Shown: positions 41,766 through 51,734 of the stretch, piece after piece
Layout of the letters: each line of letters begins with the position of its first letter
Numbering within the stretch: position 1 is the stretch's first letter
Source of the DNA: Murinocardiopsis flavida
GTDB taxonomy: Bacteria; Actinomycetota; Actinomycetes; Streptosporangiales; Streptosporangiaceae
NCBI RefSeq assembly: GCF_003014485.1
Contig: NZ_PYGA01000002.1
Location: 434,001 to 498,000, forward strand
Length of the DNA: 64,000 nucleotides
Direction of reading: 5' to 3'
Notes under the pieces: generated by a model
The model's input: the letters and a program-made list of their open reading frames with translations, nothing else
The model's database searches: none
Told to the model about the DNA's origin: nothing
Translations under genes and position numbers: made by a program

Positions 41766-43610
41766 TCACGTCGCCGAAGGGCGGGATCGGGTGCCGGTGT
41801 CCCCGGCGGGGACCTTCGCGACCGCGCCGCCCTGCACCGCCTCGTCCGGCGGTGCCACGGCAGACAGCGGGGCATCGATCACCGGAAGCGGTCGATCGCG
41901 GTCGGAACGCATATCGGGCAGGCAGGCGATGAGCCCCTTGGTGTGGGGATGCCCGGCCTCCTCGCGGATCCGCCGGGCATCGAGTTCCTCGACCACCGCG
42001 CCGTCCTTCATCACCACCACCCGGTCGCAGAACCCGGAGACCAGGGCGATGTCATGGGAGATGAGGACGATGGCGGCACCCGTGGCCTGCTGGGCCTGGT
42101 GCAGCACGCCGAGCACCTGCTTCTGCACGGTGACGTCCAGGGCCGTGGTGGGCTCGTCGGCGATGATCAGGCGGGGGTTGCCCGTGAGCGCCATGCCGAT
42201 CATGGCGCGCTGGCGCATCCCCCCGGAGAACTGGTGCGGGTAGTCCCGCAACCGGTCGCCGGGGTCGGGGATCCCGACGGCGCGGAGCCGGGCCGCCGCG
42301 CGTTCCCGCGCCTCGCCGCGGTTCATGCCCAGGTGCGTCCGGGACACCTCGGTCAATTGGCGTCCGATCGTCAGCGCGGGGTTCAACGAGGTCAGCGGAT
42401 CCTGGAAGACGATGCCCAGTTCGGTCCCCAGTCGCTTGCCCTCCCCGCGCGCCAGAGGTGTGTTCAGGTCGATGTCGTCGAACCGGCGGGTCGCCGACCG
42501 AACGACCGCCGACGCGTCCGACAGGTCGGCCAGCGCCATCGCGGTCAGGGACTTCCCGGAGCCGGACTCGCCCACGATGCCGACGATCTCCCCGGGCCGC
42601 ACGGAGAGGCTGACCCCGTGGACACGCTCCACGAGTCCGCCCTCGCCGTCGGGGAACGCGATCCGCAGGTCGGTGACCTCCGCCAGCGCGGTTCCCGCGC
42701 CCTGTGGAACCGCCCCGTCCGGGGCGGCGGCGTCCTCGGCCCGTGCCGCCCGCCCGGGCCCGGTCGGCGCCATGGACGCCCGGCCGGCCGCCGTCACGCT
42801 GCGCACTCCCTGCCCCGCCTGGTCGGCGAGTGCTTCGGCGACCAGGGTGAAGACCAGTCCGGCGAAGACGATGGTGATCCCCGGGCCGATGGCGCCCATG
42901 GGGTTGGTGTAGATGCTCCCGATCCCCTCGTTGAGGAGGCGCCCCCAGTCGTATTCGGGCGCCTGGACCCCCAGGTCGAGGAAGGAGAGCCCCGCGAAGG
43001 CGAGCAGGGTGACGCTCGCGGACGCGGCCGCCTGGACGAGCAGCGGATTGGCGATGTTCGGCAGGATGTGGCGGAAGAGGACGCCGAAGGGCCCCACCCC
43101 GACCACGCGCGCCGCACGGACGTAGTCCTGCCCGGAGACCGACGCGGCCAGGTTGTAGACGAGCCTGGTGAGGTTGGGGATGCCGGCCAGGCCGATGGCG
43201 AGCATCGCCCCGGTCGCGGTGGCGCCCCAGATGACGGTGCAGAACAGGACCAGCAGCAGCCAGGGGAACGCCAGCAGCATGTCCATGACCCAGACGAGGG
43301 CCCTGCGCGGGTACTTCGGCAGGACGGCCGCCGTCAGGCCGACGAGCACGCCGCCCAGGACGCCGATGGCGGTGGCCCCCGCCGTCAGCAGCAGCGAGAG
43401 CCGGGCGGCGACCATGACGCGGGCGAAGATGTCGCGCCCCAGGTCGTCGGTGCCGAAGAGGTGCTCGGCCCCCGCGGGTGCCAGCCGGTCGACGATGGCG
43501 GGCTCGGTTGCGGCCCCTCCCCACGTTCCGGGGCCGGCGAGGGCGGCGGACAGCAGGACGGCCGTGCCGAGAACAGCGGCGATGCCTGCGGGACTGACGA
43601 GCTTGCGCAT
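41766..43610 (-). CDS. Fused DppC permease-DppD ATPase (hydantoin operon)
   Basis: A 614-residue single chain joining a DppC-type permease (residues ~1-265; FGTDDLGRDIFARVM, EAA loop DYVRAARVVGVGPFGVLFRH, LSFLDLGVQAPEYDWGRLL) to a DppD-type ATPase (residues ~305-560; [54 protein letters not shown]). The linker is about 40 residues, Ala/Gly/Pro-rich. Both halves keep all key motifs and the frame is unbroken over 1.8 kb, so this is a true fusion. A second example begins at 62932. Confidence 0.95.
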   Translation of the reverse strand: MRKLVSPAGIAAVLGTAVLLSAALAGPGTWGGAATEPAIVDRLAPAGAEHLFGTDDLGRDIFARVMVAARLSLLLTAGATAIGVLGGVLVGLTAAVLPKYPRRALVWVMDMLLAFPWLLLVLFCTVIWGATATGAMLAIGLAGIPNLTRLVYNLAASVSGQDYVRAARVVGVGPFGVLFRHILPNIANPLLVQAAASASVTLLAFAGLSFLDLGVQAPEYDWGRLLNEGIGSIYTNPMGAIGPGITIVFAGLVFTLVAEALADQAGQGVRSVTAAGRASMAPTGPGRAARAEDAAAPDGAVPQGAGTALAEVTDLRIAFPDGEGGLVERVHGVSLSVRPGEIVGIVGESGSGKSLTAMALADLSDASAVVRSATRRFDDIDLNTPLARGEGKRLGTELGIVFQDPLTSLNPALTIGRQLTEVSRTHLGMNRGEARERAAARLRAVGIPDPGDRLRDYPHQFSGGMRQRAMIGMALTGNPRLIIADEPTTALDVTVQKQVLGVLHQAQQATGAAIVLISHDIALVSGFCDRVVVMKDGAVVEELDARRIREEAGHPHTKGLIACLPDMRSDRDRPLPVIDAPLSAVAPPDEAVQGGAVAKVPAGDTGTRSRPSAT

Positions 43611-43614
43611 GTGA

Positions 43615-44631
43615 TCACCCCTCCGAGATCGACGTACGCGGATCGATGGTGATCAGGATGAGGTCCACGATGAGGTTCACGGCCAGCACCATCAGCGCGA
43701 AGACGAGGACGACCCCTTGGATCATCGGGTAGTCCTTGGTCTGCACGGCCGAGATCAGCGTGTTCCCCATACCGGGGATGGCGAAGACCGTCTCGATGAC
43801 CACGGTTCCGGCGGTGAGCCCGGAGAGCAGCAGGCCCCCGACGGTCAACGTCGCGGTGACGATGTTCGGCAGCGCGTGCCGGAAGAGGACGATCCGCTGA
43901 GGCAGTCGCTTGGCCCGCGCGGTGGTCATGTAGGTGGAGTCGAGGACCTTGATCATCTCCACCTGGACGATCCGGGCGAGGTAGGCCATCGGCCCCAGCG
44001 ACAGGCCGAGTACCGGCAGCACCGAGGAACGGAGATCACCCCAACCCGCGGGCGAGAAGAGCCCCAGCCACACGCTGAAGACCGCGATGAGACCGACGGA
44101 GAGCAGGAAGTCGGGCACGGCGATGAGCACCCCGAGTCCGCCGGAGACGACCGGGTTGGCGGACCTCCCCCTTGCGGTGCGGGCGAGGAGCGCGGCCCCC
44201 ATGCCTATGGGCAGGGCCCCGGCGATCGCCACGAGGAAGCCGAGCGATGCCAGGGTCAGGGTCGTGGGGAACCGGGCGGCGATCACCTCGGCGACGTCCT
44301 GGCGGGTCTGGATGGAGGTCCCCAGGTCGCCTTGGAGCAGGCCGGCGACGTAGTCGGCGAACTGCCGGGTGACGGGCTCGTCGAGTCCGAGGTCCGCCCG
44401 CGTGTTCTCCACCAGCCCCACCGGCGCGGTGGGCCCGAGGGCCGCGCGTACCGGGTCCCCGGGCACCAGGTGGATCACGAGGAAACTGGCCACGACGACG
44501 ATCAGCAGGGAGGCGACCAGGCGTCCGGTCCTGCGGATGGCGAAGGAGGCGCGCGGAGAGAGCCGGTCGGTGAACCGTGCGGAGGCGGGCGCGGGCTCGG
44601 CGGGGCGGACCGGTCCTGGTGCGGTTGCCAT
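43615..44631 (-). CDS. ABC transporter permease, DppB type (hydantoin operon)
   Basis: A 338-residue permease with a ~35-residue cytoplasmic leader, then FLVIHLVPGDPVRAALG, LGLDEPVTRQFADYVAGLLQGDLG, the EAA loop TYMTTARAKRLPQRIVLFRH and the ending DLILITIDPR. ATG 44631 is five bases after the receptor stop. It lies four bases before the fused permease-ATPase gene. Confidence 0.94.
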   Translation of the reverse strand: MATAPGPVRPAEPAPASARFTDRLSPRASFAIRRTGRLVASLLIVVVASFLVIHLVPGDPVRAALGPTAPVGLVENTRADLGLDEPVTRQFADYVAGLLQGDLGTSIQTRQDVAEVIAARFPTTLTLASLGFLVAIAGALPIGMGAALLARTARGRSANPVVSGGLGVLIAVPDFLLSVGLIAVFSVWLGLFSPAGWGDLRSSVLPVLGLSLGPMAYLARIVQVEMIKVLDSTYMTTARAKRLPQRIVLFRHALPNIVTATLTVGGLLLSGLTAGTVVIETVFAIPGMGNTLISAVQTKDYPMIQGVVLVFALMVLAVNLIVDLILITIDPRTSISEG

Positions 44632-44636
44632 GGGGG

Positions 44637-46226
44637 CTACTCGGTCATCCGGATGGAGGGCGCCTGGATGTAGGAGGTCTCCTCGAACACCGCACCGTTC
44701 ATGAAGGTGGGGAGCACGGTTCCGGCCAGGGGGAAGGTGTGGAACTCCTCCACCAGCAGCCGCTCGGCGTCCTCCCAGTGCCCGCATGCCTCGTCGGGAG
44801 CGGCGCTGAACGCCCGTTCGGCGATCTCGTCGTACTCGTCGCTGCTGGTCGCCATGAAGTTCAGGCCGTCCTTGTCGGGGGTGGCGCCGCCGTAGAAGGC
44901 GTGCTGGATGGTGGGGCCGCCTGAGGAGATCTGGATCCAGCCGGTGTCCCAGTCGAAGGTCTCGTAGAGGTGCTCGGACCACGCGGCACCGTCCATGGCC
45001 TCGAGGTCCGTCTCGACACCGATCTCCAGCCAGTACTCGCGGAGCAGCTCCGCGGCGGGGGCGTGCGTCGCACTGGCGGCGTCGTAGGCGAAGGCGATCT
45101 CCAGCTTCTCGCCGTCGCGGTGGCGGCGGCCGTCGGCGCCGAGTTTCCAGCCCGCCTCGTCGAGCAGCGCACCGGCCCGCTTCGGGTCGTGCTCCGGGGT
45201 GTCCCAGAGCGGGCCGTTCTCGGGAACACACAGGTAGGGGGATTCCGTGATGAGGGATTCGAGTTCGACCGGGTGCCCGCCGGTGACCACCTCGGCGGCC
45301 TCCTTGTGGTCGAACCCGGTCACCAGTGCCTCGCGTACCAGCGGATCGTGGGTGGGGCGTTCGTCCCGCTCGTTGAAGAGCATCTGGCCGATGGGGTTGG
45401 TGACGCCCGTGAAGTCGTACCCCGCGTCCTCGACGCGGGCCCGGTCGGTACCGGAGATCCGTGCCGCGTTGAGCTCGCCGGAGATCAGCAGGTTCGCGCG
45501 GGTGGACTCGTCGGTGACGACCCGGACCTCCATGCCGTCGGGGACGCCCTTCGTCTTCGAGGTCAGCCCGCCCGGCCCCCAGTCGTAGTCCTTCCGCGTG
45601 GTGTAGACGAAGGCGTCGGGGCGCGTCTCGGTGAGCTCGTAGAGGCCGGTGCCGTTCGAGGCGCCCTGGAGGCTGTCCGGGTCCTCGAGTCCGGCCGCGC
45701 AGACCATCTCCACTGTGCCGATCTTGCTCAGCAGGAAGGGGTCTGTGCCCGGGGCGGTGACCTCCAGGGTGCGCCCGTCGCCCGTCGCCTTCAGGCCCGC
45801 CGGGACCAGTGAGTCCGTGTGGACGGAGGTGTTGTCCGGATCCGCGTGGTAGTTCAGGTTCGCGGCAGCGGCCTCAGCGGTGAAGTCCGTGCCGTCGTGG
45901 CAGGTCACGCCCTCCTTCAGCGTGAAGGTGACGGAGGTGCCGTCGTCGCCCTCCTCCCACGATTCGGCCAGCCAGGGCTCGGATTCCCCCTTCTCGTCGG
46001 AATAGATCAGGGATTCATAGGCATAGACCATGACCTGGCGTTCCTGGGGTTGGCTGCCGGTCATGGGGATGGTGTTGTTCACCTCGCCGTTCACGGCGGT
46101 GACGAAGGTCCCCCCGGAGACGAGTTCCGGATCGTCGCCGCCGCCTCCGGCCCCGCCGCAGGCGGTGAGGCCGAGGACGCCGACGCTCACCAGCGCGGCG
46201 GATCGGGTGATGATGCTGGTACACAT
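44637..46226 (-). CDS. ABC transporter substrate-binding lipoprotein, family 5 (hydantoin operon)
   Basis: A 529-residue receptor with lipobox LTAC (Cys23) and a Gly-rich linker, then the SBP5 fold: SVTFTLKEGVTCHDGTDFTAEAAAANLNY, LVREALVTGFDHKEAAEVV. The protein carries several Cys-Trp-containing segments, but these are not diagnostic. It lies 71 bases after the HyuA-like gene and feeds the transporter of the hydantoin operon. The ligand is predicted to be a hydantoin, thiohydantoin or similar cyclic amide. Confidence 0.92.
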   Translation of the reverse strand: MCTSIITRSAALVSVGVLGLTACGGAGGGGDDPELVSGGTFVTAVNGEVNNTIPMTGSQPQERQVMVYAYESLIYSDEKGESEPWLAESWEEGDDGTSVTFTLKEGVTCHDGTDFTAEAAAANLNYHADPDNTSVHTDSLVPAGLKATGDGRTLEVTAPGTDPFLLSKIGTVEMVCAAGLEDPDSLQGASNGTGLYELTETRPDAFVYTTRKDYDWGPGGLTSKTKGVPDGMEVRVVTDESTRANLLISGELNAARISGTDRARVEDAGYDFTGVTNPIGQMLFNERDERPTHDPLVREALVTGFDHKEAAEVVTGGHPVELESLITESPYLCVPENGPLWDTPEHDPKRAGALLDEAGWKLGADGRRHRDGEKLEIAFAYDAASATHAPAAELLREYWLEIGVETDLEAMDGAAWSEHLYETFDWDTGWIQISSGGPTIQHAFYGGATPDKDGLNFMATSSDEYDEIAERAFSAAPDEACGHWEDAERLLVEEFHTFPLAGTVLPTFMNGAVFEETSYIQAPSIRMTE

Positions 46227-46297
46227 GATCGGTGCCTTCTCTGCACGTATTCCAATGGCGCGATTCCAACGGGCGGATGGTGCGGTTCAGCGGATTC

Positions 46298-47932
46298 CTA
46301 TGGGTTCGCGGCCGGCGTCGTTGTCCTGGAACCGAGTCTGGCCAGCGGCCCGGCGGCCTTGGCCGACACCCGGATGGTGTGCTGGGTGCTGTAGGAGACG
46401 GGGCTCTCGATGATGTCGATCACCGCCACCTTCAGCGGGTCCGCGCCCGCCTCGATGGCGCGTTCGACGGCCGCCCGAGAGGCCTTGGCCACGGCCTTGT
46501 CGCGCTCCTCGAAGGTCCCGATCTGCTGTGCCCGGCCGCCGACCAGCGACATGGCGGCTCCGACGGCGTTGGCCACGTCCCCGTGTTCGGGACGCAGGAC
46601 GGTTCCGGCCCCGGGGAGGTCGTCGGGGACCAGGAACCCGCCGCCGCCGACGACCACGAGCGGCAGGTCCTGCTTTCCGTGCGAGAGCCGCTCCACGGAG
46701 TCCTGGAGCCACTCGTGGGCACGCACCAGCGCCGACTCCAGGGCGCGGCCCATGTCCCGCTCGACGGTGAGGCTCCACTCGGCGGAAGCGCCGCCGGCCC
46801 GTCCGGTGTGGACGGCCGCGTCGGTGAGCGTGGCGGTCGCGCCGCCGAAGGTGAGCGCGGCCGTGTGCAGCCGGTGGCCGACGGAGTCGGGACCGAGCCG
46901 CCCGGTCGAGGGATCCACGCGGGTGCCGCCGCCGACACCGATGCTGAGGATGTCCGGCATGCGGAAGTTGGTGCGCACTCCCCCGATCTCGCGCGGCAGC
47001 GTCGACTCGCGCGGGAACCCGCCGACGACCACGCCCAGGTCGCTGGTCGTGCCGCCGACGTCGACGACGATGGCGTTCTCGGCGCCGGAGAGGTAGGCCG
47101 CCCCGCGGATGGAGTTCGCCGGCCCGGAACCGATGGTCAGCACCGGGTAGCGCACCGCGAAGTCCAGTGCCATGAGCGTGCCGTCGTTCTGCGCGAAGTA
47201 CACGGAGGCGTCGGTGAGCCCCTCTTCCGCCACCACCGTCAGCAGCGCGTCGGTGACCTTTCGGGCGATCCCGTAGAGCGCCGCGTTGAGCACGGTGGCG
47301 TTCTCGCGTTCGAGCAGGCCGATGGCGCCGATGTCCTGGCTGAGGGAGACGGGGACGTCCCGGCCGAGTTCGGCGTGGGCGATCTCCTTGACGCGCGTTT
47401 CCTGCTCCGGAAAGGAGGTGCTGAAGATCCCGCAGACGGCGACGGCGTCGACCGGTCCGTCGATGCCGCCGAGGAACTCCCTGACGGCATCGGGGTCGAG
47501 CGGGGAGATCGGCATCCCGTCCACCATGTGACCGCCGGGAAGCACGGCCGATCCCGCCAGGACAGCGGCCTTGAGCTCCTCCGGCCATCCGGTCAGCGGT
47601 GGAAAGCCGGTGGCGGCCGGTGCGCCGAGGCGGATGACGGCGACACGGCCCAGGTCCCGGCGGCCCACGATGGCGTTGGTGGCGTGGGTGGTGCCCAGCA
47701 TGACGCGGGCGACCTCGTGCCTGCGTTCTCCCAGGCACTCCAGCACGGCGGCGATCGCCGCACGGATACCGCCGGTGACGTCGTCGTCGGTCGGCTGCTT
47801 GGTGCACGCGATCACGGCGTTGGACGAATCCAGTACAACGGCGTCCGTATTGGTCCCGCCGACGTCCACCCCGAGGCGGAGGTCGCCCTGGACGGGGCGC
47901 GGGGTTCCGGGGTCCACCGTGCCGCCGCTCAC
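46298..47932 (-). CDS. Hydantoinase/oxoprolinase family protein (HyuA-like)
   Basis: A 544-residue ATP-dependent cyclic-amide hydrolase subunit. The nucleotide-binding core is LGVDVGGTNTDAVVLDSS at the N-terminus, then GTTHATNAIVGR, GSGPANSIRGAAYLSG and VVDVGGTTSDLGVVVGG, and a C-terminal VVVGGGGFLVPDDLPG. It is shorter than full-length HyuA/oxoprolinase (650-700 residues or more), matching the type that occurs with DUF917 proteins. GTG 47932 overlaps the DUF917 stop (GTGA), so the two proteins are made together and probably act as one enzyme system. Confidence 0.92.
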   Translation of the reverse strand: MSGGTVDPGTPRPVQGDLRLGVDVGGTNTDAVVLDSSNAVIACTKQPTDDDVTGGIRAAIAAVLECLGERRHEVARVMLGTTHATNAIVGRRDLGRVAVIRLGAPAATGFPPLTGWPEELKAAVLAGSAVLPGGHMVDGMPISPLDPDAVREFLGGIDGPVDAVAVCGIFSTSFPEQETRVKEIAHAELGRDVPVSLSQDIGAIGLLERENATVLNAALYGIARKVTDALLTVVAEEGLTDASVYFAQNDGTLMALDFAVRYPVLTIGSGPANSIRGAAYLSGAENAIVVDVGGTTSDLGVVVGGFPRESTLPREIGGVRTNFRMPDILSIGVGGGTRVDPSTGRLGPDSVGHRLHTAALTFGGATATLTDAAVHTGRAGGASAEWSLTVERDMGRALESALVRAHEWLQDSVERLSHGKQDLPLVVVGGGGFLVPDDLPGAGTVLRPEHGDVANAVGAAMSLVGGRAQQIGTFEERDKAVAKASRAAVERAIEAGADPLKVAVIDIIESPVSYSTQHTIRVSAKAAGPLARLGSRTTTPAANP

Positions 47933-49050
47933 TGGACCGCCCCCGCGGTGCCCGGCTCGCTGCCGCGCTCTGCCGATGCCCATCGGGGGTCTCCGGCGTC
48001 GAACGGCACGTAGTCGATGTCGTAGCCGAAGGCCCGCGGGCCGGCGATGTCGAGTCCGCGCTCCGTACGCCAGAGCGGGTCGCAGGACCATGCCAGTACC
48101 GAGACCCGCTGGCCGAAGCGCAGGAGCTCCGTTGAGATCGCGTGGCCGGTCTCGCTGTCCACCAGTGTGATCAGGTCGGGCACGCTGACCAGGACCTCGC
48201 CGTCCGCCAGCACGATGAGGTTCTCGTTCTGGAGCTCCACTCTGAGCAGCCGGTCCCGGTCCGTTCCGGTACCGGCGATCGTGACCGAACCGCGGACGAA
48301 CCCCCCTTCGGTGCGGCGCGCGACGTCGATGATCTTCCCGCTGATCAGGACCGCGGCGCCCAGGGTCTCGGCCAGTGCGGGTACCGGCTCCGCCGCGTCG
48401 AGCACGGCGTGGCCGACCTCGATGGCACGGCCGACCGTTCCCTCGATGACGGCCCCGGGGACGTCCTCCGCGTAGAGCGGGGAGGCGCCGAGGCACAGCG
48501 AGCCGCTGGCGACGGAGAAGGCCCGGACGTGGCGCTCCAGCCAGGTGGCGTCGATGGTCCGCATCACGGTCACGTTGCCGACCACGTCCGAGAGCACCGT
48601 GAGCCGGCGCGGCACCCCGGCCACGTTCATGGCCACCATCGTGGCTTCGGGGAACGCCCGGCCCATGCCGTCGGCGTCCAGCACGTCGAGGCCCAGTTGG
48701 GCGGCCCAGCCGACCGGGCCCACACCATTGGTGCCGCCGATCTCCGTTGCCATCACCGCTGTGGCCCGCCGGCCCGCGGCCCGCTCGGTCTCCCGCAGCA
48801 GGGTCTCGGGCTGCGCTGCCGAGGGGAGCATCTCGATCCCCACGGTCGGGGCCCCGATTCCCGACATCACGATGACCATGTCCTGCCCGGTCAGTTCCGC
48901 GACCGTGCGGAGCCGTACGGGGCCGTGCTTGCGCAGCGCGTCCGCGGTGCCGAATCGGGACGTGGTGACGGCACCACCGCCGCCGGTTCCGAAGATGGCG
49001 GCACCGGCAGCGAGGGCCGCGACATCGTCGGAGGTTATCTCTCTCGTCAT
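47929..49050 (-). CDS. DUF917 family protein (S-methyl thiohydantoin desulfurase type)
   Basis: A 373-residue DUF917 protein: IFGTGGGGAVTT, VIVMSGIGAPTVGIEMLPS, ATEIGGTNGVGPVGWAAQLGLDVLDADGMGRAFPEATM and the C-terminal VSVPDLITLVDSETG. The family is now associated with S-methyl thiohydantoin desulfurisation and occurs next to HyuA-like ATPases. ATG 49050 is chosen as the family-length start. It heads the six-gene hydantoin operon. Confidence 0.88.
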   Translation of the reverse strand: MTREITSDDVAALAAGAAIFGTGGGGAVTTSRFGTADALRKHGPVRLRTVAELTGQDMVIVMSGIGAPTVGIEMLPSAAQPETLLRETERAAGRRATAVMATEIGGTNGVGPVGWAAQLGLDVLDADGMGRAFPEATMVAMNVAGVPRRLTVLSDVVGNVTVMRTIDATWLERHVRAFSVASGSLCLGASPLYAEDVPGAVIEGTVGRAIEVGHAVLDAAEPVPALAETLGAAVLISGKIIDVARRTEGGFVRGSVTIAGTGTDRDRLLRVELQNENLIVLADGEVLVSVPDLITLVDSETGHAISTELLRFGQRVSVLAWSCDPLWRTERGLDIAGPRAFGYDIDYVPFDAGDPRWASAERGSEPGTAGAVQ

Positions 49051-49084
49051 ATTTCGAGCCTTAGGCAGACGCAGGCCAAAGACA

Positions 49085-49117
49085 ATGTTGTGAGGAAACA
49101 TGGAACCTGAGTAATTT
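49085..49117. promoter_or_regulatory. Divergent control region with leaderless PucR promoter
   Basis: TAATTT (49112-49117) lies six bases before ATG 49124 of the PucR gene, the leaderless layout. ATGTT (49085-49089) and AACAT (49097-49101) form a short AT-rich inverted repeat that could be the PucR binding site between the two divergent units. Confidence 0.45.
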
Positions 49118-49123
49118 GTTCTC

Positions 49124-50632
49124 ATGGCACATATCGGCATTGAGCGCGTTCTTCGGCAGGCGTCGCGGCTGGGAATTCACCCCGTCGCGGGTCCGCGAAC
49201 GGGCGGCACGATTTCCCGAGTGGAGATCGCCGATATCGGTTCCATCGACGCTCTTCCGGCCGGGACACTGGTGATCGCCGACGTATCCGAGCCGCCTTCG
49301 GCCTACCGCTTGGACATCGCGATCCGGCAGGCCAGTGCCCGGCAGTTGGGCGGGCTCGTCTTCCCCGCGGCCCTGCTGCCCGCCCTGACCTCTCAGAACC
49401 TCGCGTCGCGCGGCGGGGTCCCCGTGCTCCAGGCGCCCGGCCGGAGTGCGTCCGACCTGGCCGTGGCGATCGACCGCATGGTCAACAGCCAGGCGGCCGA
49501 CGTCCTGGCTCGGGCGCGCTTCGCGATGGAGCGGGTGCGTGCGGCCGCCGCGGGCACGTCGGAGAACCCGCTGGACACGGTGCTCGCCGCAGCGGGCGAG
49601 GCACTCGGCGGGAGGGTCGAGCTGACGACGGACCCGCAGGTCGACTGGGCCGCCGACAGCGCCGTGTTCATCGGCGAGGTACCGCGCGGCAGGCTGGTCT
49701 TCGAGCCCGCCGGACAGGACGGCTGCGCGGGCGACGATGCCGCCGGGCTCGCCCTGCCCGGGATCGCCTCCGTGGTCTCCAAGGTGCTGCTCAGGGAGGT
49801 GCAGCACCGGTTCGCCCCCCGGCGGACGTCGGCGGAGCTCATCGCCCAGCTGGTGGTGGCCGAATCCGCCCGGGTGGAGTCGCTGGCCGACCAGGCCTAT
49901 CGGCTCGGTTTCCCGCTCCAGCTCTCGCATGTGGTGGCCTGGGTGGAGTTCACCGATCCCGGCGATACGAGCCGCCATCCACCGCGCGCCATGCAATCGG
50001 CGCTCGAACTCTACGCCCTGGAGCTCTTCGAGAGCCGCGAGGAGCTCTGGCATATCGCCTTCATCCACGACGACGCGCTCCTCGTCTCCTCGGAGAGCCC
50101 CGGCAACGGCGACCACCAGCGCAGACTCCGCGAGGTCGCCGCAGGAATCGCCGACCACGCCCAGGTCCTGACCGGTGGCCGCTGGGAGTCGACCGTCGGC
50201 CTGGGGACCCCGCAGATGGGTGCGGCCGGACTGCGGCAGTCGGCGGCGGAGGCCAGGATCGCCGCCGAGACGGCCATCGCCTCCGGCAGGATCGGCCGCA
50301 TCGAGGCCACCGACGCCACCGGCCTGAAACGCGTCCTCCTGGACTTCTACGCCTCCCCCATCAGCCGCGAACTGCTGGAGGACCTGCTGCATCCGCTCGA
50401 TTCCCTCGATCCGCGAAAGACCGAGACGGCCGTCAGGACGCTGTTGGCGTATCTGAGCCATCGGAACTCGCCCGCGAAGGCAGCCCGGGAGCTGCTGCTG
50501 CATCCCAACGCGGTCAGCTACCGGATGCGGAAGATCACGAAGGCCCTCCAACTGGATCTCGACGATCCCGACACCCGGTTCGCCGTCGAGCTCGCCTGCC
50601 GCGTTCGGCTGCTCGGCGCGAAGACGCACTAG
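49124..50632 (+). CDS. PucR-family transcriptional regulator
   Basis: A 502-residue regulator. The N-terminal half (~1-140) resembles the PucR ligand domain, with SLDTLPAG-like SIDALPAGTLVIADV. A central GGDEF-like/CdaR region follows, and the C-terminal helix-turn-helix is TLLAYLSHRNSPAKAARELLLHPNAVSYRMRKI (given in part). PucR proteins act as sensors or activators of purine/hydantoin and other nitrogen-compound catabolic genes. It is divergent from the DUF917 gene, which makes it the likely regulator of the hydantoin operon. Confidence 0.92.
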   Translation: MAHIGIERVLRQASRLGIHPVAGPRTGGTISRVEIADIGSIDALPAGTLVIADVSEPPSAYRLDIAIRQASARQLGGLVFPAALLPALTSQNLASRGGVPVLQAPGRSASDLAVAIDRMVNSQAADVLARARFAMERVRAAAAGTSENPLDTVLAAAGEALGGRVELTTDPQVDWAADSAVFIGEVPRGRLVFEPAGQDGCAGDDAAGLALPGIASVVSKVLLREVQHRFAPRRTSAELIAQLVVAESARVESLADQAYRLGFPLQLSHVVAWVEFTDPGDTSRHPPRAMQSALELYALELFESREELWHIAFIHDDALLVSSESPGNGDHQRRLREVAAGIADHAQVLTGGRWESTVGLGTPQMGAAGLRQSAAEARIAAETAIASGRIGRIEATDATGLKRVLLDFYASPISRELLEDLLHPLDSLDPRKTETAVRTLLAYLSHRNSPAKAARELLLHPNAVSYRMRKITKALQLDLDDPDTRFAVELACRVRLLGAKTH

Positions 50633-50784
50633 CCGCCGGAATGGAACACCGCTCTCCGTTTAAAGGGCGCCCGGCGGCCGTGTCGCCCTGGCACAGAATG
50701 GCCCGAATTCCTGTGTTCATCGCATAATCGATCGCACATTGGCGGACCGTAGGCTGGGCCCACCCGAACAGACCCGAGGAATCC

Positions 50785-51684
50785 ATGCCCTACGCCCCCT
50801 CCGCCAAGAGCAGGATCTACTACGAGACATTCGGCGGTTCCGACGGCATGCCGCTGGTGCTCATCGAGGGTGGATTCACCCAGATGGTGGGCTGGGCACC
50901 GGAGTTCATCGAACAGCTCACCGAGGCCGGATTCCTCGTCGTCGCCTTCGACAACCGGGACTCGGGTCTCTCGACGCACTTCGGCGGGCCGGACGACCTC
51001 GACGGCGGCTACGGGATCGAGGACCTCGCCGACGACGTCACCGCCGTCCTCGACCACGCCGCCATCGCCTCGGCACATGTCGCCGGCCGCTCGATGGGCG
51101 GGATGATCGCGCAGATGCTGGCGATCCGGTCCCCGGAGCGGGTCCGCAGCCTTGGCCTGTTCTACTCGATCCCGGGCCGCGACAAGCGCTACATCCTGCA
51201 CGGGGACCGCGAGGAGCTGGACTCGCCCCAGCGCCGATTCCCGCTCGGCGAACTGCTGGAGAACGCCTTGGCGGCGCACCGGGCGTTCATGCCCCATGGC
51301 GACGCCTGGGGCGAGAGCAGGTGGTACGAGGATGAGACGCGGCGCTACATCACTCGGGCCTATGAACGGCGCTACTCCCCGGACGGCGCCCCGCGCCAGT
51401 GGCGCGCCCTGAAGCGGGCGCCCGAACGCCTTGAGCGGCTGAAGGCCGTCGACGTTCCCACAGCGGTGATCCACGGGCGCGCGGACCATGTGCTCCACTG
51501 GTGCGCCGCCGTGGACATCGCCGCGGCCATGCCCGCCTCAGAGCTGCATGTGTACCCGGGGATGGGGCACTTCTTCCCGCCGGCCCTCATCCCGGACTTC
51601 GTGCGGATCCTGCTGCGGACGGCCCGACAGGCCGAGCGCCGGCCGGGTCACGCCCGCCACTCCGCCTCTTCGGCCGGCCGGTAG
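50785..51684 (+). CDS. Alpha/beta hydrolase
   Basis: A 299-residue alpha/beta-hydrolase with oxyanion segment LVLIEGGFTQMVGW (Gly-Gly in place of the common HG), the nucleophile elbow AGRSMGGMIAQ, Asp in VIHGRADHVLHW and His in YPGMGHFFPP. It resembles small esterases or lactonases. GAGGA provides the ribosome site and TAGGCT at 50750-50755 a possible -10. It is convergent with the HTD2/CoA-transferase/HMG-CoA reductase operon. A lactone or ester substrate related to that pathway is possible. Confidence 0.9.
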   Translation: MPYAPSAKSRIYYETFGGSDGMPLVLIEGGFTQMVGWAPEFIEQLTEAGFLVVAFDNRDSGLSTHFGGPDDLDGGYGIEDLADDVTAVLDHAAIASAHVAGRSMGGMIAQMLAIRSPERVRSLGLFYSIPGRDKRYILHGDREELDSPQRRFPLGELLENALAAHRAFMPHGDAWGESRWYEDETRRYITRAYERRYSPDGAPRQWRALKRAPERLERLKAVDVPTAVIHGRADHVLHWCAAVDIAAAMPASELHVYPGMGHFFPPALIPDFVRILLRTARQAERRPGHARHSASSAGR

Positions 51685-51734
51685 CGGGGCCGCCCCGGCG
51701 CCCCCGAACCCGTACCCGGGTCCGGCCCCGCGTC

